Below, one piece after another: positions 42,560 through 51,048 of a DNA stretch of 64,000 nucleotides (position 1 is the stretch's first letter; each line of letters opens with the position of its first letter). This stretch comes from Bacillus sp. DNRA2 (GTDB lineage Bacteria > Bacillota > Bacilli > Bacillales > Cytobacillaceae). The stretch spans positions 310,001 to 374,000 of the forward strand of contig NZ_JABAIT010000001.1 of NCBI RefSeq assembly GCF_012843265.1, in the 5' to 3' direction. The translations under genes and the position numbers were made by a program. Below the pieces are notes generated by a model. It ran no database searches. It was not told the origin of the DNA and was given only the letters and a program-made list of their open reading frames with translations.

Positions 42560-43240
42560 ATGGTTACGGAAAACTATATTCGACTGATTGAGGAGGAACT
42601 GCTTCCTCATATTACCTTAAAGGCTGACGATCTATTCGAACCGATTAAAGTGACAAATCGGAGTGATTCGTGGAAACTACTAGGGAATGGAAACTATGCT
42701 GCTGTTTTTTATCATAAAAGCAAACCAGACCTAGTTGTCAAAGTTTATGGGCGCAATCATCACGAATTAGCTAAAGAGGTTGAGGTTTACAATAAAATTG
42801 GTAAGCATCAAGCTTTTTCTCAGCTGCTTGCCCACAGTGATCAATATCTTGTTTTAAAGCGGCTCAATGGAATTACTTTATTTAATGCAGTCATTAAAGG
42901 GGTGCAAATTCCTAATTCAGTAATCAATGACATTGATGCTGCGCTTGAATATGCTAAATCCGTGGGGCTTAATCCATATGATGTTCACGGAAAAAATGTG
43001 GTGATGAACGGTACAAAAGGGTTTGTCGTAGATATTTCTGATTTTTATAAAACAGGTTATTGCAGCAAATGGGACGATTTGAAAAAGGCCTATAAATGGA
43101 TTTATAAGCCGCTGCTTTATCGTTTCCATCCACCAATTCCATTTGTGATCTTGGATAGCGTAAGAAAGGGATATCGAAAACTCAAGCAGATGAGGTCATT
43201 ATGGGGAAAATATTATTTAAACAAAGAAACCAAAATGTAA
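42560..43240 (+). CDS. Small protein-kinase-fold protein
   Basis: 226 residues. Kinase elements are visible: glycine-rich-like LLGNGNYAAVFYHKSKPDLVVKVYG with the ATP Lys, a Glu in ELAKEVEVYNKIG, hinge VLKRLNGITLF, catalytic loop YDVHGKNVVM (Asp and Asn) and metal-binding DISDFYKTG. It ends with a basic tail (KGYRKLKQMRS). The size and motifs match the small bacterial kinase-like proteins such as B. subtilis YrzF/YbdM; the activation segment is short. Substrate unknown. GGGGGGAG precedes the ATG. The next gene begins 34 bp on and may be cotranscribed. Confidence 0.8.
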   Translation: MVTENYIRLIEEELLPHITLKADDLFEPIKVTNRSDSWKLLGNGNYAAVFYHKSKPDLVVKVYGRNHHELAKEVEVYNKIGKHQAFSQLLAHSDQYLVLKRLNGITLFNAVIKGVQIPNSVINDIDAALEYAKSVGLNPYDVHGKNVVMNGTKGFVVDISDFYKTGYCSKWDDLKKAYKWIYKPLLYRFHPPIPFVILDSVRKGYRKLKQMRSLWGKYYLNKETKM

Positions 43241-43274
43241 CAAAGAAATGAATGAACATCAAGGAGGAAGCACA

Positions 43275-44279
43275 ATGATTCGTTTTGGAGTAATCGGAAC
43301 AAACTGGATTACGGACTCATTTATCGAAGGAGCCAGTAAACATCCAGATTTTCAACTAACTGCGGTGTATTCGCGCTCTTTGGACACTGCGAAAAGCTTT
43401 GTTGAAAAGCATCAAGCAAATATCACGATTTTTACTAATCTCATTGAAATGGCTCAAAGTAATGAGCTTGATGCGGTTTATATAGCCAGCCCAAACGCTT
43501 TTCATGCACGTCAGGCAATCGTTTTAATAGAGCACGGCAAGCATGTGCTGTGTGAAAAATCAATTGCGTCCAATAAGGCGGAACTTGAAGCAATGATTAG
43601 TGCAGCACGAAAGCAACAGGTTGTCTTAATGGAGGCTGTAAAATCAACACTAACTCCAAATTTTCAAACAGTGATGGCCCATCTCGATAAAATTGGAACG
43701 GTGCGAAGCTATTTTGCAAGCTATTGCCAATATTCATCCCGGTATGATGCCTATAAGCAAGGTAATATTTTAAATGCATTTAAACCTGAATTTTCAAATG
43801 GGGCTATCATGGATATCGGAATTTATTGTATTTATCCCTTGGTCGTTTTATTTGGAGCACCAGAATCGATAGAGGCGAAGGGTATCATACTTGAATCAGG
43901 TGTTGATGGGAAAGGCAGTATCATTTTGAAATATAAAGACATGGATGCCGTTGTCATGTTTTCAAAAATCAGTAATTCAGCCTTACCCGCTGAGATTCAA
44001 GGGGAAGAGGGCAATTTATGGATAGATAAAATACATACTCCTGAGCGGGTAGAACTACGTATTCGTAATGGGAAAACAGTGGATCTCTCGGAGATGCAAA
44101 AGCAAGAGACAATGTACTATGAAGCTAAGGAATTTATTGAATTGATTCAGCATGGAAAGCAAGAGTCCAGTATCAATTCCTTAACAAACTCATTAATTGT
44201 GATGGACATCCTTGATGAAGCTCGAAAGCAAATGGGAGTTGTTTTTCCTGCAGATCATAATCCTATTACAACACTATAA
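43275..44279 (+). CDS. Gfo/Idh/MocA-family oxidoreductase
   Basis: 334 residues. N-terminal Rossmann domain FGVIGTNWITDSFIEGA with AVYSRSLDTAKSF, DAVYIASPNAFHARQAI and the EKSIASN motif (family EKP, here EKS) holding the catalytic Lys; C-terminal sheet domain with NGAIMDIGIYCIYPLV, where Asp and Tyr/His positions lie. It should use NAD(P)H or NAD(P)+ on a sugar, inositol or similar polyol; the substrate is not deducible. ATG 43275 follows AAGGAGG by eight bases. Downstream is a terminator shared with the convergent azoreductase. Confidence 0.88.
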   Translation: MIRFGVIGTNWITDSFIEGASKHPDFQLTAVYSRSLDTAKSFVEKHQANITIFTNLIEMAQSNELDAVYIASPNAFHARQAIVLIEHGKHVLCEKSIASNKAELEAMISAARKQQVVLMEAVKSTLTPNFQTVMAHLDKIGTVRSYFASYCQYSSRYDAYKQGNILNAFKPEFSNGAIMDIGIYCIYPLVVLFGAPESIEAKGIILESGVDGKGSIILKYKDMDAVVMFSKISNSALPAEIQGEEGNLWIDKIHTPERVELRIRNGKTVDLSEMQKQETMYYEAKEFIELIQHGKQESSINSLTNSLIVMDILDEARKQMGVVFPADHNPITTL

Positions 44280-44283
44280 ACAT

Positions 44284-44320
44284 AAAAACGGCTGTCACTC
44301 ATGATGACAGCCGTTTTTTA
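44284..44320. terminator. Bidirectional terminator between oxidoreductase and azoreductase
   Basis: AAAACGGCTGTCA and TGACAGCCGTTTT with a short loop, T-run TTTTTTA on plus and TTTTTATG on minus; between convergent genes. Confidence 0.9.
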
Positions 44321-44323
44321 TGT

Positions 44324-44986
44324 TTAGTTTTTCACCGGTAATTTCGCTATTTCGCGAGCTGCCTCAGCTGCTTTTTCTTTAGCGTTAGCCATGATTTGTG
44401 GAATTTCTTTCGGGAAGTGGTCTAGTCCTTCAGCAAATACAGTTTCCTGAACATCCATTCCTAAGAAGCCAAGTGCTGATTTAAGGAAACGATCGCCGAA
44501 CTCAAGTGGCTCCATGCGTCCGTGTGAATAAATGCCACCACGTGTTTGGATATGAATTGCCTTTTTATCAGTTAATAAGCCAAGTGCGCCTTCTTTTGTA
44601 TAAGTGAATGTTTTACCAGCTACGAATAAGCAATCTAAGAATGCTTTTAAAATTGCTGGAGAACCAAGGTTCCAAATTGGTGAAACAAATACATAGTAGT
44701 CAAAAGTAATGAATTCATCTGCTAGTGCCCACATTTTTGTGATTTGTGAACGTTCATTTTCAGATAAATCCTCCATTTTATATCCCATAAATGATAGTTT
44801 TGCGCGAGCATATAATAAGTCCTCATCCATGACTGGAAGGTCCATGCTATATAAATCCCATCTCACGATTTCAACATCTGGCTGTTCTTCACGGAAAGAA
44901 TCAAGAAATACTTCTCCGATTTGGCGTCCTTTAGATTTTTCTATTTCTTTTTTGGGATTTACGGTAACGTATAGTAGTCTAGCCAT
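44324..44986 (-). CDS. azoR: FMN-dependent NADH-azoreductase, second paralogue
   Basis: 220 residues, strongly similar throughout to the azoreductase at 25.3 kb: RLLYVTVNPKKEIEKSKGRQIGEVFLDSF, DYYVFVSPIWNLGSPAILKAFLDCLFVAGKTFTYT, IHIQTRGGIYSHG and ALGFLGMDVQETVFAEGLDHFP. Expected to reduce quinones/azo compounds with FMN and NADH. The in-frame sequence upstream of ATG 44986 is AT-rich and lacks a ribosome site, while AAAGGATGGG lies before this ATG. An inverted repeat TGAAC-N10-GTTCA at 45057-45076 in the upstream region might be an operator. Confidence 0.92.
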   Translation of the reverse strand: MARLLYVTVNPKKEIEKSKGRQIGEVFLDSFREEQPDVEIVRWDLYSMDLPVMDEDLLYARAKLSFMGYKMEDLSENERSQITKMWALADEFITFDYYVFVSPIWNLGSPAILKAFLDCLFVAGKTFTYTKEGALGLLTDKKAIHIQTRGGIYSHGRMEPLEFGDRFLKSALGFLGMDVQETVFAEGLDHFPKEIPQIMANAKEKAAEAAREIAKLPVKN

Positions 44987-45228
44987 GTTTAGCAACCCAT
45001 CCTTTAATAAATATAGTTTTCTCTTTATTATCATATAAAAAAAGGAAATGTTGATTAATGAACAAGTCGTGAAGTTCATGAATATTATGTGTCTTTACAC
45101 ACTTTATTATGAAGATATAAGGGCATAACTCACAAAATTCATAAATATGCTAAATTTTCAGAATGGAGAGGAAAAATAAGGCATTATAATTAAATTGAAA
45201 AAAGACGAAGAAAGCTGGTGATAAAATA

Positions 45229-46455
45229 ATGAAGCCCTCATTAACTGAGACGAAATTGTTATTGTACACCATTCTATCAGTTTTAATTTTAATATCCATC
45301 TATGTATTTCGCCCTCAATTAACTTCAATTTATAATCCAGCAAATTTTTTAAGCTTCCATATGATTTTAGAATTCTTTGCGATTGCGATTTCTTTTTCAA
45401 TTTTCCTATACGGCTGGAAGAAGTATAAACAAACGAGGTCGGGTAAATTATTGCTTGTTTCCTTAGTGTTTTTTACTATTGGAATGATTGATTTGGCTCA
45501 CACATTAACTTTTAAAGGAATGCCAGTATTTATTAATGAAAGCTCGGTTGCAAAAGCGACTTGGTTTTGGGTGATTTCGAGAACGATTGAGGCCACTTCA
45601 ATGTTGATTATTCTTTTGCTCCCAGAACGGATTATGTCGCGAGATCCACGGAACTTGTTGTTGGCTTTAAGCATGGCGGTAGTTACCTTGATTGTCTATA
45701 TTGTCTTCCGATATGAACTAAGTTTACCCCTCTTAGTGGTAGAAGGTGAAGGAACGACATTTCTAAAAAACTCGATAGAATATTTTGTTTGTTTTCTGAG
45801 GATTGTTTCGATTGTGGTTGCTTTGTTATTTTACAACGATAAGAAAAATCAGGATTATCTCTATTTTGCACTTGCTTTTACAAATTTATTTTTATCAGAA
45901 TTAATCTTTACGATTTACCAAAGTGTGTATGATATCGATAATTTTTCAGGTCATGTATTTAAGGTTATGGGTTATTTCTTTATATTAAAAGCTTTTTATT
46001 TCTCGATTGAAAAAGCCACTTTATCAGAAAAGCATTTTCAAAAGAACAGTATTGATTTGCAAAAGCTTGTCCATGATTATCAAGGTGTTTTTTTTACATA
46101 TTCGAAGATAGGCGATCGTTTCGTTCATACCTCCTGTGATGGTGAGCTATTATCTGAACTTGGCTTCACCCCTGATAATATCGTCGGAAATACGATGTGT
46201 GAGATTTTTCCGGCAAAGGCGGAAAAAATCAATACTTTTTACCGACATTGTTGGGAAAAGGAAGCGGCGGTAAGCTTTAAAATCTCAGTCAGGAATAAGT
46301 GGTTGGTTTTTAAGCTGAAGCCGATTTTCCAGAATGATAAAGTCATTCAAGTACTTGGAACAGCAATTGATGTAACCGAATGTGTTGAAACAGATAAAAA
46401 GATTTCGCACTATTCAGCTTACATGTGTGATACTAAAATGCAAAAGGACCCATGA
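45229..46455 (+). CDS. MASE3 membrane sensor with PAS domain, no output domain
   Basis: 408 residues. Residues 1-265 contain seven to eight membrane helices of MASE3 type: SFHMILEFFAIAISFSIFLYGW, FTIGMIDLAHTLTFKGMP, ATWFWVISRTIEATSMLI and YFFILKAFYF. About 275-385 is a PAS-like domain (GVFFTYSKIGDRFVHTSCDGELLSELGF ... FKLKPIFQNDKVIQVLGTAIDVTE). MASE3 is normally followed by GGDEF, kinase or other effector domains; here the protein ends 20 residues after PAS and a terminator overlaps the last codons. It either signals by protein contact or is truncated. Confidence 0.85.
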   Translation: MKPSLTETKLLLYTILSVLILISIYVFRPQLTSIYNPANFLSFHMILEFFAIAISFSIFLYGWKKYKQTRSGKLLLVSLVFFTIGMIDLAHTLTFKGMPVFINESSVAKATWFWVISRTIEATSMLIILLLPERIMSRDPRNLLLALSMAVVTLIVYIVFRYELSLPLLVVEGEGTTFLKNSIEYFVCFLRIVSIVVALLFYNDKKNQDYLYFALAFTNLFLSELIFTIYQSVYDIDNFSGHVFKVMGYFFILKAFYFSIEKATLSEKHFQKNSIDLQKLVHDYQGVFFTYSKIGDRFVHTSCDGELLSELGFTPDNIVGNTMCEIFPAKAEKINTFYRHCWEKEAAVSFKISVRNKWLVFKLKPIFQNDKVIQVLGTAIDVTECVETDKKISHYSAYMCDTKMQKDP

Positions 46456-46478
46456 CTATAGGATCATGAGTCCTTTTA
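46442..46478. terminator. Terminator between MASE3 gene and small basic protein gene
   Basis: AAAAGGACTCATGA (minus) / AAAAGGACCCATGA (plus) arms form a hairpin overlapping the last MASE3 codons; CCTTTTAATTT follows on plus and CCTTTTGCATTTT on minus. Confidence 0.7.
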
Positions 46479-46501
46479 ATTTAAGGAAACGTTCTTAGAC
46501 C

Positions 46502-46648
46502 CTATGCATCATCTGATTTGTCATTTTGGCTTTTATTACGCTTATTGCCTTTGCTGTTGTCACCACTGGTGATTTCTTGTGCAAATTCGATTTGACCAGT
46601 TCTTGGATTGTTTTGATTTTTACTGCCGTTATTGTATTTTTTAGTCAT
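46502..46648 (-). CDS. Small hydrophilic spore-type protein, 48 residues
   Basis: ATG 46648 stands eight bases after a consensus AAAGGAG. The product is highly polar: MTKKYNNGSKNQNNPRTGQ, then IEFAQEITSGDNS, and a Lys/Asn-rich tail NKRNKSQNDKSDDA. The Asn/Gln/Lys-rich composition and the FA-x-E segment recall minor small acid-soluble spore proteins, but I cannot assign a family. A plus-strand frame over the same DNA (46526-46798) lacks a ribosome site and looks spurious. Spore protein is an inference from composition. Confidence 0.65.
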   Translation of the reverse strand: MTKKYNNGSKNQNNPRTGQIEFAQEITSGDNSKGNKRNKSQNDKSDDA

Positions 46649-46797
46649 TTAACTTACTCCTTTGTGAAAAGATTCATGGATAGTATGCCAAGCAGTAAAG
46701 CTTGTTATGTAAAGAAGATGTCAATGAGATTTAACGTCTGCGTCCCAATAGGGTATGCTTCTATTATCATCTATAGTGTTGAAAGGAGGTTTAACTA

Positions 46798-47460
46798 ATG
46801 GGAAAAACAGCTTTAATTGCAGGGGCAAGCGGTTTGGTCGGAGGTGAATTATTAAAGGTACTCCTTTCAGGTTCACAATATCAACATGTAATCGCACTGG
46901 TTCGTAGGCCCTTAGAAGTACAGCATACCAAGTTAGAGGAACGAATCATTGATTTCGAGGATTTAGAGGAGCTAGAGGGATTACAAACCATTGATGATGT
47001 GTTTTGCTGCTTGGGAACTACAATTAAGAAGGCGAAAACCCAAGAGGTGATGACGCGAATCGATGTCGATTATCCAATCAGCCTTGCTAATTTAGCAAAG
47101 TCACTCGGGGCGAAGCAATATTTTGTAATCAGTTCTATGGGTGCTGATGCCAAATCAAATATTTATTATTCAAGGATAAAGGGGCTCATGGAAATTGCTT
47201 TGAAGGGGATTGGCTTTCAAACATTGGGAATATTTCGTCCCTCATTACTTTTAGGAAATCGGAAGGAGTTTCGGTTTGGTGAAGCAGCAGCAACAGTAAT
47301 GATGCCAGTCCTATCAATGATGATGGTGGGGCCATTAAAGAAATATCGGGCAATCTATGGAAGTGAGGTTGCGAGGGCGATGTATATGGTAGCACAATCG
47401 GGACAAATTGGTGTGAACATTTATTTATCAGACGAAATCAAAAAAATGGCGGGGAGTTAA
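46798..47460 (+). CDS. Atypical SDR / NAD(P)H-binding oxidoreductase (HTATIP2-like)
   Basis: 220 residues. TALIAGASGLVGGELLKVLL is a GxxGxxG dinucleotide loop; ALVRRPLE binds the 2'-phosphate region; CCLGTTIKKAKTQEVMTRIDVDYPISLANLAK and FVISSMGADAKSNIYYSRIKGLME carry the Ser-x-Met and Tyr-x3-Lys of atypical SDRs like TIP30/HTATIP2. The reaction is unknown. AAAGGAGG lies eight bases before ATG. Its stop codon overlaps the end of the convergent tungstate ATPase gene by four bases, so no space exists for a separate terminator. Confidence 0.87.
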   Translation: MGKTALIAGASGLVGGELLKVLLSGSQYQHVIALVRRPLEVQHTKLEERIIDFEDLEELEGLQTIDDVFCCLGTTIKKAKTQEVMTRIDVDYPISLANLAKSLGAKQYFVISSMGADAKSNIYYSRIKGLMEIALKGIGFQTLGIFRPSLLLGNRKEFRFGEAAATVMMPVLSMMMVGPLKKYRAIYGSEVARAMYMVAQSGQIGVNIYLSDEIKKMAGS

Positions 47461-48200
47461 TCCCCGCCAACTTCTTGCAATGTCCATTCGTTAAGGAAGT
47501 CTGCCGTTTTTTCATTTGGCAAGGACGTCACTTCTTTCGGTGTACCGCTTTGTTCAATTTGGCCATTGATGAGAATAAGCAGTTTTGATGTTAAGTATTT
47601 CACTTCAAGCATGTCATGGCTAATAAAAACAGATGTGGTATTGGTTGATTCTAATATTTGCTTGAGATCCTTTAACAGTTTGATTTTTGTCGGAAAATCA
47701 AGCGCCGAAAAGGGCTCATCCAAAAATAATACCTCAGGCTCCAATACGAACGCTCTCGCTAAATTTACGCGCTGTGCTTCCCCACCTGATAGGCGTGAAG
47801 CATGCTTATTAGCTAAGTGGGAAATGTGGAATTTTTCAAGCCAAAAATGTACTTTTTCCTCAATTAGGCTTTTCTTCATGTTTCTCAGCTTCAAGCCAAT
47901 GGCTACATTTTGATAAACAGACATATTTAATAAGAGCGATTGCTGAAAGGCCACGGCAAATTTACGTCTTTTTTCAAGTGAAAGCGATTGAGCGCAAACC
48001 TCTTCACCACGGTAAAGAACTGCCCCTGAATCAGGTGACTCTAATAAGGCCATCAGTTTAACCAAGGTACTTTTGCCGGCTCCGTTTGGACCCATAATGC
48101 CGACAACCTGACCGCTATCGAGTTTAAGTTCAGCGATATTGAGAATGGTTTGTCCACTCCGTGAATAGATAATGTTTTGTAATTGGAGTAGAGGCATCAT
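47457..48200 (-). CDS. tupC: Tungstate ABC importer, ATPase
   Basis: 247 residues. Walker A GPNGAGKSTLVK, Q loop VAFQQSLLLNMSVYQN, signature LSGGEAQRVNLARA, Walker B VLFLDEPFSALD, FISHDMLEVKYL with the switch His, then a short C-terminal tail without a Mop/regulatory domain. The permease-binding protein pair upstream belongs to the TupAB type, so the substrate is most likely tungstate; the neighbouring tungsten-type oxidoreductase agrees. It overlaps the permease gene by four bases (ATGA). Confidence 0.88.
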   Translation of the reverse strand: MMPLLQLQNIIYSRSGQTILNIAELKLDSGQVVGIMGPNGAGKSTLVKLMALLESPDSGAVLYRGEEVCAQSLSLEKRRKFAVAFQQSLLLNMSVYQNVAIGLKLRNMKKSLIEEKVHFWLEKFHISHLANKHASRLSGGEAQRVNLARAFVLEPEVLFLDEPFSALDFPTKIKLLKDLKQILESTNTTSVFISHDMLEVKYLTSKLLILINGQIEQSGTPKEVTSLPNEKTADFLNEWTLQEVGGD

Positions 48201-48895
48201 GAATATCGCGTCCTTTGCTGTAAGAAGGTTAATAGAAATGTAATGAAAAAGGCCAGTGACATTAATATAAATGATAGGGCGATTGCTACATCAAAGTTCC
48301 CTTTGGACACTTCCATGACAATCGAGGTAGTTAAGATTCTTGTATCCCCAGAAATATTTCCACCAACCATCATTGCTGCACCAACCTCAGCTAATACACG
48401 ACCTAACCCGGCCATGATGGCTGCAAAAATGGCAATTTTCGTTTCCTTTAGGAGCAGCCAAACCATTTGTGCCTTCGTTGCTCCTAAAGCCTTAATTTGC
48501 AGGCGAAGCTTTGGGTCAATTTGCTGAAAAGCGGTTGAGGTTAATCCGGTAATAATCGGTAATGACACGAGTATTTGCGCCAACACAATTGCAGTGGGTG
48601 AATACAGTAATGATAAATCACCTAGTGGTCCGGACCGCCATAAGAGCATTGTGATGGTTAAGCCAGCGACAACTGGAGGGAGCCCCATGCCGATATTAAT
48701 GAGAACAAGGAAAAATTTTTTGCCAGGGAAATTGGTTAATCCCAGAAATACACCTAAGGGAATTCCGACGATCATGCTGAAAAATATTGCCGTAAAACAA
48801 ACCCGTAATGTTAACAAGGTGATAGCGAAAATTTCGCTATCACCTGTCATAATCATTTCAATTGCTTTTAAAAATCCATCCTTCAGTAGATCCAT
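48197..48895 (-). CDS. tupB: Tungstate ABC importer, permease
   Basis: 232 residues with about six membrane helices (17-45, 53-75, 80-105, 115-135, 150-170 region, 200-225). The EAA coupling loop reads IKALGATKAQMVWLLLKETKIAIFAAIMAGLGRVLAEVGAAMMVGGNI, as in TupB/ModB-type permeases. It forms the channel of the importer. Translationally coupled to the ATPase gene; the binding-protein gene ends 55 bp upstream. Confidence 0.88.
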   Translation of the reverse strand: MDLLKDGFLKAIEMIMTGDSEIFAITLLTLRVCFTAIFFSMIVGIPLGVFLGLTNFPGKKFFLVLINIGMGLPPVVAGLTITMLLWRSGPLGDLSLLYSPTAIVLAQILVSLPIITGLTSTAFQQIDPKLRLQIKALGATKAQMVWLLLKETKIAIFAAIMAGLGRVLAEVGAAMMVGGNISGDTRILTTSIVMEVSKGNFDVAIALSFILMSLAFFITFLLTFLQQRTRYS

Positions 48896-48949
48896 TTGTT
48901 CGTCCGCATCCTTTTTGGAAAAAAATTTTGCGAAACCTGGGAGTACAGC

Positions 48950-49825
48950 TTACTCTGTGTATTTGAAGAATAGAGGCTCACCGTATTCTTTTTCACCAAA
49001 TTCAGCAATAATTTTTTGTGTTTTTTCACTTACCATAAATTCTACAAAAGCTTTTGCACTTTCGCTGTTAACTTTGTCGTGTTTTTCAGGGTTAACCTGC
49101 ATTACGTGATAAATATTTAATAAGTCTTTGTCGCCTTCAACTATAATCGAAAAATCACCAAGGTTTTTCTGCTGAGCTAAGAAGGTTGCGCGGTCAGTTA
49201 ATACATAACCGCCTTTTTCGGCACCGATTTGTAAAGTTTGACCCATTCCTTGTCCTGCAGAAACGTAAGAAGCAAGGGTTTTAGGATCTACACCTGCAGA
49301 TGTCCAAATCTCTAATTCTTTCTTGTGCGTACCAGAATCGTCACCACGAGAAATGAAAGTTGCTTTTGAATCGTACATCTTTTTGAATGCATCGATTGTA
49401 TTTAAGCCTTTAATACCAGCTGGGTCAGCTTTTGGACCAACCACGATAAAATCATTATACATAACGCGTTTGTAATTGATAGCATCGCCACTGTCAACAA
49501 GGGCTTGCTCAGATTTGGGAGCATGAGTTAAAAGCGCATCTGCTTCACCCTTAGTTCCCATTTCTAATGCTTGTCCAGTACCAACCGCGATTGTTTTCAC
49601 ATGTACATTTGCTTCTTTTTCAAATTCAGGAATTAACACGTCAAGCAAGCCGCTATCCTGCGTACTTGTTGTTGTTGCTAAAATCATATCTTTTGGTTCA
49701 GCTTTTTGCTCTGTCTTTGTTTCCTCTTTTGTGTCTTTTTTAGTGTCGTTTGCTTGTCCACAACCGAACAGTACAAACATTAATAAAAATACAATGCTTG
49801 TTAATTGTAAAAATCTCAATTTCAT
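48950..49825 (-). CDS. tupA: Tungstate-binding lipoprotein
   Basis: 291 residues. Lipoprotein signal with lipobox MFVLFGCGQ (Cys22) and a Lys/Glu-rich linker. The mature part opens MILATTTSTQDSGLLDVLIPEFE, the TTTS-Q-DSG oxyanion motif of TupA; other ligand-lining segments are ATFISRGDDSGTHKKELEIW and YVSAGQGMGQTL. These features separate TupA from molybdate ModA. It captures tungstate outside the cell for the importer. Last residues EYGEPLFFKYTE lie on the usual TupA length. Upstream by 20 bp is the HTH regulator. Confidence 0.9.
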   Translation of the reverse strand: MKLRFLQLTSIVFLLMFVLFGCGQANDTKKDTKEETKTEQKAEPKDMILATTTSTQDSGLLDVLIPEFEKEANVHVKTIAVGTGQALEMGTKGEADALLTHAPKSEQALVDSGDAINYKRVMYNDFIVVGPKADPAGIKGLNTIDAFKKMYDSKATFISRGDDSGTHKKELEIWTSAGVDPKTLASYVSAGQGMGQTLQIGAEKGGYVLTDRATFLAQQKNLGDFSIIVEGDKDLLNIYHVMQVNPEKHDKVNSESAKAFVEFMVSEKTQKIIAEFGEKEYGEPLFFKYTE

Positions 49826-49844
49826 GTTGTCATAGCCCCCAGAA

Positions 49845-50792
49845 TTATTGTTTAGTGTAAATGATTTTGCCTAGTTCTGAAAAATCATAGCCATCCAATT
49901 CCTTAGTACTTTCAATAAAATCCGGTGATTGGATGAGGGTGATTAAAGCCTGAAGTGCATCCTTATTCTCCTCGTTCCAACGGAAAACAAGATCGAATTG
50001 TTCATTTGTTACTGGGATAAAATCTAAATCAAGCTGGATTGCAGCCGTACTAATTCCGAATGCAACATCTCCTGCACCTCGACTGATTGCTGAAGCGGTA
50101 GAAAGATGAGTCCATTCTTCTTTTTCATATCCGCTGATATCGCCAGGCGCAATCGCTAATTGTGATAAATAATTATCAAGAATAAATCTTGTTCCAGAGC
50201 CTTTTTGACGATTAATAAACGTTACATCTTTGCGAATCAAATCTTTAAAGTCAAGAATCTTCTTAGGGTTACCCTTTTTCACAATAAAACCTTGCTCCCT
50301 GGCTGCTAATCGCATGACCGTAATGGGTTCATGGATAAATAGCTGCTTAATAAACGGGATATTATAGGTTTTTGTAACGGGGTCTAGCAAGTGAATTGCG
50401 GCAACGTCAGAATCACCGTGATAAAGCGCCATTAGCCCTTCTAAACTTCCAATAAATGCTGGTTGTAGAGATACTGAAGTGATCGTTTTACTGGCAACTT
50501 TAAGCAAGTGTTCAATCACAAAATCATGACTCCCAGTTATTTTTACCGTAAATTGGAGAGCTGGTTTGACTTCTGGAGTTGCTTTCTCATATTTTGGAAC
50601 AGCAGTCATGCTTTCTTTAAATCGATTCACTTCTGCTTCTTCAATACGCATTTTGTTGCCAACCTTAAATGCCCTTAATTCACCTCTCTTTATTAATTCA
50701 TAGACAGTATGCTTGGAAATTTTAAAGATTGATGCAATCTCATCTGGTGTATACGTTTCTCCGTTCACGTTGAATCCTCCTGGCTCGTCCAC
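49845..50792 (-). CDS. Regulator: excisionase-type HTH fused to binding-protein-like domain
   Basis: 315 residues. Residues 12-60 are a helix-turn-helix of the MerR/excisionase type (YTPDEIASIFKISKHTVYELIKRGELRAFKVGNKMRIEEAEVNRF split over helices). Residues 78-300 resemble a periplasmic binding-protein fold without signal peptide: LQFTVKITGSHDFVIEHLL, VTFINRQKGSGTRFILDNYL and GAGDVAFGISTAAIQLDLDFIPV. The ring of Ser/Thr/Gly in the RQKGSGTRF loop suggests oxyanion binding. By position, first in the tup unit, it should sense tungstate or molybdate and control the importer. The pentamer repeat 50 bp upstream is a candidate target. Confidence 0.87.
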   Translation of the reverse strand: MDEPGGFNVNGETYTPDEIASIFKISKHTVYELIKRGELRAFKVGNKMRIEEAEVNRFKESMTAVPKYEKATPEVKPALQFTVKITGSHDFVIEHLLKVASKTITSVSLQPAFIGSLEGLMALYHGDSDVAAIHLLDPVTKTYNIPFIKQLFIHEPITVMRLAAREQGFIVKKGNPKKILDFKDLIRKDVTFINRQKGSGTRFILDNYLSQLAIAPGDISGYEKEEWTHLSTASAISRGAGDVAFGISTAAIQLDLDFIPVTNEQFDLVFRWNEENKDALQALITLIQSPDFIESTKELDGYDFSELGKIIYTKQ

Positions 50793-50841
50793 ATTTATTA
50801 GTATATATATCCAATTGTGTTTTTAGTATGATTTTTGTCAC

Positions 50842-50876
50842 GTTTAGTTTAGTTTTGTTTAGTTTCATTTAGTTTT
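50842..50876. repeat. Seven tandem GTTTA-type pentamers upstream of the tup regulator
   Basis: Reading GTTTA GTTTA GTTTT GTTTA GTTTC ATTTA GTTTT: seven in-phase five-base units (35 bp), four or more variants of one word, at -50 to -84 from the regulator start on the minus strand (there ACTAAA repeats). Could be an operator array or a slippage-prone tract altering promoter spacing. Confidence 0.7.
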
Positions 50877-51048
50877 AATGTGATTCGTACTTTTTCGTAA
50901 GAAAAAATGGTTATAAAAAAACTGAAACAAAACGATTATTACTTACGTCTATTATATAGAAAAATTTTTCCGTGTTGTGATTTTCGTCTAGAAAAAATAT
51001 AATGAAAGAATGGTTTAGAAATTGTTTGATCAAAGTAGGGGAATAAAT

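Noticed and set aside
42404-42610. Minus-strand frame of 68 codons in the kinase leader
   Set aside because: No ribosome site, antisense to the kinase start, and unordered composition.
46526-46798. Plus-strand frame of 90 codons before the SDR gene
   Set aside because: No ribosome site. The minus-strand small gene inside it has an ideal one, and the plus-strand hydrophobicity is the complement of its Asn/Lys codons.
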